Assembly (NCBI GenBank): GCA_965240325.2 | Contig: OZ251253.1 | Coordinates: 124,001-188,000, forward strand | Direction of reading: 5' to 3' | Length of the DNA stretch: 64,000 nt | Origin: Rebecca billardiae RCC1528 | Taxonomy: Eukaryota; Haptophyta | Part shown: positions 1 to 11,811 of the stretch, piece by piece | Layout of the letters: every line of letters starts with the position of its first letter | Position numbering within the stretch: position 1 is the first letter of the stretch | Notes under the pieces: generated by a model | Seen by the model: only the letters and a program-made list of their open reading frames with translations | Told to the model about the DNA's origin: nothing | Databases searched by the model: none | Program-made: the position numbers and the translations under genes

Positions 1-317
1 TTGAGCGCGCTTGCCGCCTACAGATTCGTCCGCGCGAAAGCCCAAGCGCTCGCGGCGAATTCGCTGCATCGCTGGCAGTTGGCACGTCATGCGCGCTTGC
101 GCGTGCGCCTTTTATGAACTCGCGCGCGATGAACGAGGATTACGCCGCGCCACTGGCCAGTGCAGCCACTGGGCAAGTGGGTGCAGATTCAGTCGCGGCG
201 TCGCATCTGCCCGACACACGCCCCGCGCGCGTGCCGCGCGCTCCCGGCCCGTGAGCGCGTGAGCGCGGCGCGCGCAGCCGCGTGCGCGCGCGAAGCCGAG
301 GGCGGCGCCGCCGGACG
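1..317. other. Left-edge non-coding stretch upstream of the CRAL-TRIO gene
   Basis: No domain, RNA gene or repeat is seen here. The open frames that cross it start at non-ATG codons and have random composition. It probably holds the 5' UTR and part of the promoter of the gene starting at 318. There is no TATA-like element. Confidence 0.4.
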
Positions 318-1704
318 ATGCGCCCGGCGATGCTCGCGCACGCGCTCCTCCGCCTGCTCCCCCGCCGCGCCCCGCCGCCGCCGCCGCCGTCCGGCAGCGC
401 CGAGCCGCTGGAGCCTTTGGTGCTGGTGCTGCCGCTCTCGCACGCGCTGCTCGCGCTGTGCGCGCTGCTCGTGCTGCGCGCGGCGCGGCTGCTCTGGCGG
501 ATGCGAGCGGTGCAGGTGGCGTACGCCGCCCGCCTCGCCCCGCTCCCGCCCGCGCCGCCGCCCCTCCTCCTCGCCGCCGACAAGCGCGGCGCCGGGCCGC
601 CGTCGTGCGCCGGCTCCGACTCCTCGCCCTCGCCCGCCTCCGGCGACGCGGACGGGTGCGACGAGCCGAGGCGCGGGCTGGGCGCGGAGGGGGTCGCTGA
701 GGCGGGGCGGCAGCTCACCTCCGCGCTCGCGCCCGCCGACCTCTCGCTCGGCGCCTCGCTCCAGCGGCTGCGCCACAAGCCGCCGCCGATGTGAGCGCGC
801 GCGCGCCGCGCGCCCGGCGCGCGGGCGTTCGGCGCGGGCCGCGGCTGAGCGCGTGCTCCCGCCCCGCGCTCTGCGCTCGCGCCCGCGCGCCCGCGCGCGC
901 AGGCACGACGCGCCCGACGTGGACGAGCTCCTCGCCGAGCACGGCGCGCGCGTGCGCGCGATGCTGGCGCGCGCGTGCGCGGAGGGCTGGGCGGGCTTCA
1001 AGCCGGGCCAGCACGACGCCTTGTACGCGCTGCGCTTCCTGCTGTCGCACAAGCTGTGCGCGGAGAAGGCGGCGTGCGCGATGAAGGAGACGCTCGCGTG
1101 GCGCGAGCGCAACCGCGTCGACGAGATCAACGCCTTCGTGCGCACGCACCCGCAGTCGGCGTTCCCGGGGCACGCGCGCATCGCGCCGCACTTCTACACG
1201 CCCGTGTACACGCCGGCGGGCGACTGGCCGCCGTTCATGGTGATCGACGCGGCGATCCTCGACCCGGCGGCGCTGATGGGCGAGATCTCGGTGGACGACT
1301 ACGTCGTGTACTCCATGTACCTCTCCGAGCTCATGCACGCGCGCTGCGACGAGATCACGCGGCGCACGCGCAAGCTGATGAAGGCGACGCGTCTGGTGGG
1401 CATGGCGGGGCTGCGCGTGCGGCACGCGTCCATGGGCTTTGCGCGCGCGGCGGCGGCGGCGGCGAAGGACCACGTGGACTGCTACCCGCAGAACCTGGGG
1501 CACCTGTTCCTGTGCAACGTGCCGTACGCCATGCGCGTGCTCTGGGACGGCGCCGTGCGCCCCCTCCTCCCCGAGCGCGTGATCGAGAAGACGTCGGTGC
1601 TCAACCCGCTGTGCGAGCCAGCCGACCTCGACCGCGTGACAGACTACGTGCGCTTCGACGAGCTGCCCGCGTGCATACACCCGGGCGCGGGCGGGGCGCG
1701 CTGA
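318..1704 (+). CDS. CRAL-TRIO (Sec14-like) lipid-binding protein with N-terminal membrane anchor; spliced
   Basis: Two exons, 318..790 and 903..1704, give about 424 aa. The start is the first ATG of the exon 1 frame; upstream the frame opens only with GTG. A hydrophobic helix at about residues 34-60 (LVLVLPLSHALLALCALLVL) looks like a signal anchor, followed by a Pro/Ser-rich linker. The CRAL-TRIO N-terminal helical part is at about 190-235 (RFLLSHKLCAEKAACAMKET, then LAWRERNRVDEI) and the lipid-binding fold at about 250-405, including the family-typical segment DCYPQNLGHLFLCNVPYAMR. Members of this family bind or exchange phosphoinositides, tocopherol or other small lipids; the ligand here cannot be told. 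The fused anchor suggests it works at a membrane surface. The splice keeps the frame (codon AT|G) and puts the linker directly before the domain. The family call is firm; substrate and compartment are inference. Confidence 0.85.
791..902 (+). other. Intron of the CRAL-TRIO gene
   Basis: A 112-bp intron with donor GTGAGC and acceptor GCGCGCAG. It interrupts a codon after its second base. The exon 1 frame meets a stop right after the donor, and the exon 2 frame has no ATG near the domain, so removal is needed to make one protein. The interior is low-complexity CG. Confidence 0.85.
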
Positions 1705-2300
1705 GGGGGCGGGGGGCGGGGCGTGGCTGGCGCGCCGCGCGCCGGCCGCTGGGCCCGCGTCCTCGCCGCCAGCCGCGCCGCCGCCTGCGTCCGATCGTCG
1801 CCGTCGCTGCAGCTGCCTGCAGCGCGGCCGGTCTGCGGCGGCGGCGCGCCCCGCGCCTGACGCAGTGCCGCCGCCGCCTCTGCCGCCTCGGCTCAGACTC
1901 GTCTGTCGTCGCCTGCTGCGCTGCGCCACAGCGGCCGGCTGGGGCCCCGCCGCACCTCGGCCGCGGCGGGGACGCCTCCCCGGCTGAGCCGGCTTGCCGC
2001 CTGCTGCTGCCAGGGCCGTGCGCGGGCGCGCAGCGCGTGGCGCGCGCGCGCTCGTCGTGTCGGCCGGCTGGCTAGCCAGTGCCGGCCGCGTCCGGGCATC
2101 TCTCCACGTCGTCCCAGCCACTCACCCGGATTAGCCGCCAAGGAAACGGGAAACCTCAAACCTGTAAAAGTGTAAAACAAACTGCCGCTGTGAAAAAAAA
2201 CGGATGCTGGTTTCGGGTTTCAGTTTCTTGCCGCCACCTTTGCGCTCGCGAAACAGCCATCGTTACACGCAGCAGCAGCAGCAACGCCACCCAGCGCGCC
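1705..2300. other. Intergenic region between CRAL-TRIO gene and giant protein gene
   Basis: GC-rich up to about 2090, then a short less GC-rich stretch (about 2095-2290) with A-runs near 2165-2200 and a CAG-type run near 2270-2285. This probably contains the 3' end of the first gene and the promoter and 5' UTR of the next. No domain is seen in any frame. Confidence 0.4.
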
Positions 2301-3033
2301 ATGCTCGCCGTCGACTACGAGGGGCGGCCGCGCGCGCCGCACCCGCTGGCGCGCGGGCTGCGCAAGCGCGTGGCCGACGCGCAGCGCGGCGCGGCGTCGC
2401 GCCGCCGCGCGCGCTCCGCCTCGCCCCCGCCGCCGCTGCTCGCGCTCGACGCCGCCGCCGCCGCGCCGGGCGGCGGCGGCGGCGGCGGCCGCTCGGGCGG
2501 CGGCCGCAAGCCGCCGCCGCTCGCGCCGCTCGCGCCCGCGCCGTTCGCGCCGCCGGCAATCGCGAACCACACGTGGCAGTTCGAGGCGCTCGCCTTCGAC
2601 TACGCCGCCCGGCGCGCCGCGCTCGGCGCGCAGCTCGCCGCCGCGCACGGGTCGATCACGCGCGCGGCCGCGCGGGCGCCCGAGCGCGCCGAGGCCGCGC
2701 GCGCGCGCGAGCTGCGCGCGGTCGCGCCGGCGCTGGCGGGGCTGCGCTCGACGCTGCTGCAGATGGTGCTCGTGTACGAGGACTGGGCCGCGTCCAAGGC
2801 CCACTGGCCCGCGCGCCTCGCCGAGCTCACGCCGCCCGTCGGCGCCAGGCTGTCGCCGCGGCGCCGGCGCGGCGGCGCGCGCGCGGGCGCGGGCGCGGGC
2901 GCGCCGCCGCCGCCCGCCGCGCGCGGCGGCACGTTCGCGCGCGAGCCCACCTCGCGCGGCGAGGCGCCTCCGGCGGCGTCGCGCGGCGCGCGCGCCTCCG
3001 CGCCCCGCCCCAAGCCTGCCGTCTCCTTCCAAC

Positions 3034-3092
<59 letters not shown>

Positions 3093-3120
3093 GACGGCGG
3101 CGGCGCCGGCCGCCGCGAGC

Positions 3121-3157
<37 letters not shown>

Positions 3158-6150
3158 GATGCGCGACACGATCGCGCGGCGCGCGATCGCCAACTCGGCG
3201 GGCGGCGGCGTGGGCGTGACGTGGGGCGACGCCTTCTCCCGCCGCCACCCGCCGCCGCGCGCGCTCGTCCTCGCCGCCGCCTCCTCCGAGCGGCCGCAGC
3301 CGGCGGCGCACTTCCGCGCGCCCGCGCTCCGCTGCTGCGCCGAGGTGCCGCCCACGGTGGGCGCGCGCGCCAACGCGAACCTGTGGCACGGGTGGGACGA
3401 GCTGCTCAGGGCGCTGTCGGACTTCTGGGCGCTGCCGCTCCCCACCGCCTCCGACCCGTTCACGCTGCGCCTGCTCGACGCCGACCTCGACGAGGACGAC
3501 GGCGGGCGCGCGGCGGACGTGGCGCGCGCGGCGCACGCGGCCGCGGCCGCGAGCGCAACGAGCGCGCGCACGGCCGCGGCGGCGCGGCGGCAGGCGGCGG
3601 CGGCGGCGGCGGCGCGGCGCTCGCGCTCCGCCTCGCCCGGGCACTCCGCCCCCGTCTCGCCCACCGCCGACGTGCTCTACGCGCCCGGCGGCCCCGCCGG
3701 CCCGTTCCCGCTCGCGGGCGGCGGCGCGGCCGGCGCGGCCGGCGCCGCGCCGGCCGGCGGCGGCGCGGCCGCGCCGGCGCCGCCCGAGGCGGCGGCCGCG
3801 CGCGCGCCCGCCGCCGCGGAGACGGCGGCGCTCGCCCCGCCCGAGCCCGCGCCCGCCGGCGCGGCGGCCGAGCTCGGCGCGCCCGCGCCCGCGCCCGAGC
3901 CCGCCTCGCCCTCCGCCGCCGCCGCCGCCGCCTCGCCCGCGCCGCCGGGCGCGCCGGCCGCGGCGCGCGCCGCCGGCCGCGGCGGCGTGCGCGCGACGCC
4001 CGCGGCTGGCGGCCTCGGCAGCCTGCACCCGTCGCTGTGGCACTCGGCGGAGGAGCTGGGCGCGATGGCGCGCGCGGAGGGCGTGCTGCGCACCGCGCTC
4101 GGCCGCGCGCTCCGGCTGCGCCTCGCCGAGCTCGAGCTCGCGCGCACCGCCGCGCCGCCCGCCGCGCTCTCCGACACCGCCGCCGCCGCCGCCGCCGCCG
4201 CGGCCGCGGCCGCGGGCGGCGGCGGCGGCGGCGCGGCGGCGGCGGCGCTCTCGCCGCGCTCGCCGCGCGCAGCCGGCTCGAGCGCGCAGCCCTCGCCGCC
4301 GCCGCCCTCGCCGCGCCGCCTCGCGCCGCCCTCGCTGCCCGGCGACGACGCATGGCGCGCGGGCGCGGCCGCGCTGTTCGGCTCGGCCGCGGCGTTTGCG
4401 CGCCGGCTGCGGCGCGCGGCGGCGCGCGAGCGCGCGGCGTCGACGATTGCGATGGCGCTGCGCCGGCGCGAGCTGTTGCGCCGCGCGGCGCGGCGCGCGG
4501 CGCGCGTGCGCGACGCGCACGCGCGCGTCATCCAGCGCGCCGCGCGCGAGCGCGCCACGCTGCGCCACGCCGCGGCGGCGGTCGCGGCCGCGGCCGCGGC
4601 CGCGGCCGCGGCCGCGGCGGCCGAGCGCGGCGGCGGCGCGGCCGCCGACGCGCCCGCCGACGGCGGCGCGGGTGCGGGCGCGGAGGGCGGCGCCGGCGCG
4701 CCGCACGCGCCGCCCGCCGCCGCGTCCGCCGCGTCCACCGCCGCCTCGCGCAAGCCCTCCGCCGCCGCCATCGACTCGGTGGCGGCGGCGGCGGCGGCGG
4801 CGCAGGCGGCGGCCATTGTGGAGGCGCGCGAGGCGCGCGACGCAGGCGCGCGGCAGCGGCGGCGGCAGGCGCGGCTGGTGCGCGCGGCGCGGTGGCGCGC
4901 GGAGGTGCTCGAGGTGGCGCGCCGGCTGCGCGCGCTCGTCGCCATCCAGGCCTCCGCGCGCGTGCGCCGCGCGCGCGTCCTCCTGCGCCGTCTGCGCGTG
5001 CGCGCGGCCGCGTTCGCGTCGCGTCTCGACGAGCAGCGCCGCGGCGGCCGGCTGGGCCCGGCGGTGGTGGGCTGGCAGCGGCACTCGCGGCGGCGCGCGC
5101 TGGCGGCGGCGGTGTGCCGCGCCGAGATGCTCCGCGCGCACCGCCTCGGACACGGCGCCTCCGCCGCGTCCGAGGGCGCCGCCGCGCTGCTCGCGGCCGC
5201 GGCCGCGGCGCACGCCGCCGCGCGCACGCGCGCGCGCGCGCTCCGCGCCGCCGCGGCGGACGCGGAATTGCTGCGCCGCGCGGCGGGCGGGTGGGAGGCG
5301 GCGGAGGCGCGCGCGCTCGCCGACGGCGCGGCGGCGGCGCTGCGCGCGCTGCCCATCCCGCCGCCCACCGAGCCGACCGAGCCGCCGCCCGGCGGCGCCG
5401 CGGCCGACGGCGGCGGCGACGGCGGCGGCGGCGCCGCCGCGCCCGCGCCCGCCGCCGCCGCCGCGCCCGCCGCCGCGCCGCCGCAGTCGGCGCGCGCGGC
5501 GCTGTCCGCGGTGCGCGCGGCGCTCAACGCGCACGCGACGGCGCTGCGCGCGGCGCTCAACGCCGCCGAGACCGCCGCGCTCGCCGACGCGGACGCGGAG
5601 CGCGGCGCGCGCCCCGCCGGCGGCAGCGGCACCCACCTCGGCGCCGACGTGGGCGGCGGCGCGCTCGGCGCGCTCGGCGGCGGCGGCGGCGGCGGCGGCG
5701 GCGGGCTCGCGACGCCGTCGGCGGCGACGCCGTCGGCGCACGGCGGCTCGGCGGCGACGACGCCGGCGCACTCGGCGCGGCGCGCGCGCCAGTCCATGCC
5801 GGCGCACGCGCACGGCCTCGGCGCCGCCGCCTTTGCCGAGTCGTCGCTCGGCGCCGCCGCCGCCGCGGCGACGGCGACCACGCCGGGCGGCGGGCGGCGC
5901 TCGGCGGCGGCGGCGGGCGCGGGCCGCGCGCCGCGCGCTTCGTTCGCCGCCGCGCGCGGCTCCGCCGCGCCGCCGCCGCGCTCGCCGATCAAGTCGCCGA
6001 GCAAGTCGCCGTCCGCGCGCGCGTCGGCGGTGCGCTGGCCCGCGGGCGCGCACGGCGGCGGCGCGTCCTTCGCCGACTCGGCCGCCGCGCCGCGCTCGCC
6101 CACCAAGCGCGGCGTGAGCGGCGGCGTGCGTTGGCAGCCGCAGCCGTCGC

Positions 6151-6190
<40 letters not shown>

Positions 6191-7264
6191 GCGCGCGTCG
6201 CTCGGCGGCCCGATGCTGCTGCGCGGCGCGTCGACGGCGAGCGCGCTCGGCGGCGGCGGCGGCGCGGACGCGGGCGGCGGCGCTGCTGCCGGCGGCGCGT
6301 CGCCGCGCACGGCCGCGTCGCTCGAGTCGGCGCTGGGCGCGCGCGCGTGCGGGCTCGCGTGGCGCGCGGCGCTGCGCCGCCGCCGCCGGCTCGCGACGCT
6401 GGCCGGCGCGGCGCGCACGCTCGGCCACGTGTCCGCCGCGGCGGCGGCGGCGGAGGGCGGCGGCGGCGGCGCGGGCGCGCGCGCGGACTGGGCGTCGGAG
6501 GTGTCGGCCGGCCACCTCGCCGCGCTCGGCGGCGCGGCCGACGCGGCGCGCGCCGCGCTCGGCGGCGCCGAGCGCCGGCTGCTGGGCGCGGTCACGGCCA
6601 CCGCGGCGGCGGCGCGCGCGCGCGGCGGGCTGAACGCGCTCAACGAGCTCACGGGCGCGCTGCGCCGCGTGGCGGCCGACGTGGGCTCGTCGGCGGCGGG
6701 CGGCGGCGCGTCGGCCGAGGCGGCGGCCGAGGCCGCCGCCGCGCGCGCGCTCGACGAGCTCCGCGGCCGCGTCGCCGCGGCGAGCGACGCGGCGGCCGCG
6801 GCGGCGCGCGCGGCCGACGCGGCCGTGGCCGCGGGCGCGGACGCGCGCGCCGCGCTGCTCGGCGCGGCAGAGGGCGTGGCGGGCGCGGAGGGCGGCGGGC
6901 GGATGGCGGCGGCGCTGGAGGCGCACGCGCGCGCGCTCCTCCTCCAGGCGTGCCTCCTGCGCCGCACGCAGCAGACCGCGCTTATCGTCGCGACCAACGC
7001 CACCAAGCCCGCCTTCAAAGCGTCGCGCGCCGCGCTGCGCGCGCACGCGGGCGCGTCCGCGCAGCTGTCCGAGCTGCGCGCGGCGGCGGGCGCGCACGGC
7101 GCCTCGATCGCGGTGCGGCTCTCCACGCCGATCTCGCAGCTCGCGCCCAAAGGGCGCGCGCCCGCCCTCGTCGACGCCGCCGAGGTCGGCGCCGCCTTCG
7201 TCGAGGACATCCGAGCGTTCGCCAAGACGTCCGCGGGCACGCTGCAGCTCAGCCACGCCACGTT

Positions 7265-7312
<48 letters not shown>

Positions 7313-8316
7313 GGCCGCGGCGACGCCGCGCGCGGACGCGGCGGCGGCGGCGGCGTCCGCCGCCGACGGCGGCGGTGGCGGCGCGTGCGGCGCCGACGGC
7401 GCGTCCGCCGCGTCCGCGTCCGCCCCCGAGTGGGGGCCTTTGGAGGAGGAGGAGCAGCGCGTGGTGGTGGCCACGCTGCTGGCGCTGCCCGCGCGCCAGC
7501 CGTCGCCCGCGGCCTCGGCCGTGCGGCGCGCGTCGCGCACGGCGATGGCGCCGCCCGGCGCGGCTGCGGCGGCCGGGCTGCCGCTGTCGGTCGACGCGGC
7601 GCACGCGGCCGCGCCCGCGCTCGGCAGCGCCGCCACCGCCGCCGCGTCCCTCCTCGACGGCCTCCCCCCGCCCGCGCTTGGCGGCCCCGAGCTGGCGGAG
7701 CAGCTGGTGGCGCAGCTGCGCGCCGGGCTGGTGCCGCTGCCCGCGACGGCGCTCGCGATGCGCGGCGGCGGCGGCGCGTCGTTTGGCGGCGAGCGCGCGG
7801 AGTCGGCCGGCGGCGGCCTCCGCGCCGAGCTGCCCGCCAGCCCGACGCGGCGCAACCGGCGCGAGAGCGGCGGCGGCGGCGGCGGCCACGCGCACGGCGG
7901 CGGCGGCGGCTCGGCGGCGCCGTCGCTGCCGAGCGTGCGCGCGCTGCCGCTCGGCACGAGCCTCGTGACGGGCTCGGGCGCGGCGGCGGCGTTCAACGTG
8001 CGCCGCGCGCTGCGCTTCGCCGAGGACGAGGCGCAGGCGTCGCTCGACGTGGCGAGCGCGGCGCTCGGCGCGGCGCTCTCCGCCAAGGCCGCGCGGCGCG
8101 AGCGCGCGCGCGCGGCGGCCGCGGCGCGCGTCACGCCGCCCACGCCGCGCGCCGCGCGCCGCGCGGCCGTGGCGACGCGGCGCGCGTCGCTCGGCGCGCG
8201 CGGCGGCGGCGGCGGCGCGGGCGCCGAGGCCGCCGCCGCCGCCGCCGCCACCGCCGCGCGCGCCGCCGCGCGCCGCGCGCGCACCTCGCGCGCCGAGGGC
8301 GCCGCCGCCGCCGCGC

Positions 8317-8371
<55 letters not shown>

Positions 8372-9060
8372 GGCCGAGCACGACGACGACGACGACGTCG
8401 ACGAGGCGGACGAGGAGGAGATGGACGCGGACGCGGCGGCGGCGGCGGCGGCGGCGTCGCTCGCGCCGGACAAGGCGGCGGCCGCGGCCGACGCCGCCTC
8501 CGCCGAGGCCGCGGCCGACGACTCGGTCGAGGTCGCCGCGCAGGTCCGAGCGGAGGCGGCGGCCGCCGCGGCCGCGCTCTCCGCGTCCGCGCACGAGGAG
8601 GCACGGATGGCGACCGCGCCCGGCTCGGTGCACGACCTGAAGCGGCTGTCGGAGGAGCTGCGCGGCCGGCTGCGCGTGCTGCAGCGGCTGAGCGTGCACT
8701 GCCCCTCCGAGCTCCGCGCCGCGCGCGAGTGGCTCCCCGGCGCGCTCGAGCGCCTCGGCCGCGAGATGGATGCGGGCGCCGCGCGGCACCGCGCCGCCGT
8801 GCGCTCGCTGGGACCGCTGCACAGCCGGCGGCGCGAGGTGAAGGCGCAGCGGCGGCAGACGCACGCGATGATCTCGGTGCTGCAGGCCGCCGCGCCCGCG
8901 ATGGGCTGGCCGCTCCTGCGCGCCGCCGCGCGCACCGAGGCGGCGCACGACACCGCGCACGCCGCCACCGCCGCGGCCGCGGCCGACGCGGACGCGGACG
9001 CGCCGCCGCCGCCGCCGCTCGGCGCCGCCGCGTCCGCGCTCGGCGCCAGCTCGAGCTACA

Positions 9061-9097
<37 letters not shown>

Positions 9098-10263
9098 GGG
9101 CGGGGCGCGCTGGCTCTCCGGCGGCGGCGCCGCCACCGAGGCCGCCCTCGGCGCGCCGCTGCACGACGAGCCCTGGGCGGAGGGCGGTGGGCAGCGCAGA
9201 CTCGCGCAGAAGGCGCTCGCGCTGCGCATCGCGGACGCGGCCGCGCTCGCGGGCGCGGACGCGCTCGGCGACGCGCTCGGGCTGAACGGCGGCGCGGAGG
9301 GCTCGGTGATGGGCTCGCTCTCCGCCGGGCTCGCCACCGCGCCCGCCGCGCGCGCCGCCGCGCCGCCGCCGCTGCCCTCGCTCGCCACCGCCAAGGCGCG
9401 CGCCGCGGCCGAGGCGGCCGCGGCCGCGGCCGCGGCGCGCGCCGACGGCGGCGGCGCGCCGCCGCCGCCGCCCGCCGCGCCGCCGCCGCCGCCCGCGGCG
9501 GCGGCGGCGGGCGCGTCGCGCCGCGCGGCGCGCGCGTCGATGGCGCCGCGCATGATGCTCGCGTCCCACCCGACGCAGCCCAGCCTCGCGCTCGACACCG
9601 CCGCCTCCGCCGGCGCGCGGCGCTCGTCGCTCGGCGGCGGGCCGCCGGCCGGCGCGGCCGCCGCCGACGGCGGCGCCGCCGCCGCCGCTTCGTCCGGCGT
9701 GCCGGGGCGGCGCTCGAAGCGGCGCGGCGGCGCGGACGCGCGCGGCGCGGGCGTCGTGGCCGCGCCCGCGCCGCGCGCGCGCGCCCGCGCCTCCGCCGCG
9801 CGGTACGCCGAGGCGGGCGCGCGCTGGGCCGCGGTGCGCGCGCTGCTGCAGCTGCAGCCGCGCCCTTCGCTCGCGCGCCCGGCGGCGCCTGGCGAGCCCG
9901 GCGTCGCCGCCGTCACGCCCGCCGACCTGCTCGGGATGGCGCGGCTGCTCGAGATCGACGTGAGCGTGGGCGGCGGCGAGTGGCACCTGCTGTGGTGCGC
10001 GCGCGCGCCGCCGGCCGCGCCGCCGCCCTCCGCGCCGACCGCCGCGCGCCCACCTCTCACGCCGACTCGACCGCGCGCGCCCGCCCGCGCGCCCGCCCGC
10101 GCGCCTGCTGCGCCTGCCGCTCGCTCGCTCAGGCTTGCGGTGAGCGCGCTGACCGCGCCGCTGCCGTGGTGCTGGGAGGAGGAGGCGCTGCCCGCCGAGG
10201 CGGTGCCCGAGGGGCAGTGCGTGCTGCCCCTGCGGCTGCGCCACCGGCTGAGCAAGAAGCAGG

Positions 10264-10323
<60 letters not shown>

Positions 10324-11780
10324 TGTGTGCGTGCGCGCCAAAGGGGCGACGCGACCGCCGCGCGCCCCGACCACACGCCCCCTCCTGCCTCCCCCCCCAC
10401 CCCCAGACCTCCGAGCACCCGCTCCTGTACGCATACTACGAGGCAGTGCTCTACGAGCGCCCGCGCTCGCACGCACGGCAGCGGCGCTGGGAGGGCTTCA
10501 GCGGCACGTGGCAGTTTGTAGAGCCGAGGACGGGCGCGCCGGTGTACGTGGACCTGGCGAGCGGGGAGGTGCTCGGCGCGATGCCGCTGCCGCCGCCGCA
10601 CGGCGCGAAGGGCGCGCGGCGCGGCGAGCGCGCGCCGCGCGCCGTGCGCACCATCACGCGCCAGTCCGCCGCGCGGCCCGCCGCCCACGGCCGCGCCAAC
10701 GCCGCCGCCGCCGCCGCCGGCTCAGACTCGGAGCCGTCTGCATCGCCCAGCTCGAGCTCGGCGGTGGGCTCCGCCGCGGGCGGCGGCGAGGCCGACTCGG
10801 AGGACACGCTGCCCTTCGAGCTCGAGCCGCTCCCCGCGCTCGTCCTCAGCCGGTCGCTCAGCCGCAGCAAGACTTCGGGCGCGCTCGCGACGCCGGCGGC
10901 CGTCGCGGAGGGTGCGCAGGGTGCGCAGGGTGCGCAGGGTGCGGAGGGTGCGGAGGAGGACGAGGCGGCGGCGGCGGCGCGGCGCGGCGGCGCGGGGCTG
11001 GCGCCGCGCGGCGCGGCCGGCGGCGGCGCGGCCGGCGAGGGCGGCGGCGCCGCCGCCGCCGCCGCCGCCGCCGTCGGCGGCGGCAGCTTCAGCGCGAAGC
11101 GCGCCGCGGCCGCCGTCGCGTCGCCAGCCTCGCCCGCCTCCGCGTCGGCGCGCGCCGCGGCGCCCGCCGGCCTCGCCGCGCGCCGCGGCATCGACGTGCG
11201 AGCGCTCGGCCAGCGGCCCGCGGAGCGCGCGGCCGGCGGCGGCGCCGGCGCCGACGCCGACGCCGCCGACGCCGACGGCGCGGCGGGCGCGCAGCGCCGC
11301 GCGTCCTTCGCCCTCTCCGAGCTGCTCAGCGACGCGCGCGCGCGGCGGCGCGCGGACGAGGCGGCGCTCGGCGCGCTGCGCTACACGCACGCGCTGCGCG
11401 CCGTCTGCGCCCACGCGCGCGCGCGCTTCCGCGCGGCGCGGTTCCGCGCGCGGCGGCTCGCGCCGGTCTCGGTCGCGGCGATCCTCACCGCGGCGTCCGC
11501 GCTCGGCATCGACGTGCGCACCCCCGCCGAGGCCGAGCTCCTCCACTTCGCCGAGCTGGCGCTCATCTGCCCGACGCTGCCCGCGGGCTGGCGCGAGCTG
11601 ACCGCGACGGAGTCCGCGTTTGCTGCAGCCACGGCCGCGCCCGCGGCGGGCGGGCCGGCGCGCGGCGCGGAGGGCGGGCGCGACGACTTCTCGCTCGCGC
11701 TGCCGCCGCCCACGCCCGCGGCGCACAAGGCCGGCGGCGGAGCCGCCGCCGCCGCCGACGGCGGCCTCGCCCTCATCGAG

Positions 11781-11811
<31 letters not shown>

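Noticed and set aside
10264-10325. CRISPR-like or regulatory repeat at the GTGC tract
   Set aside because: It is a simple tetranucleotide microsatellite inside an intron.
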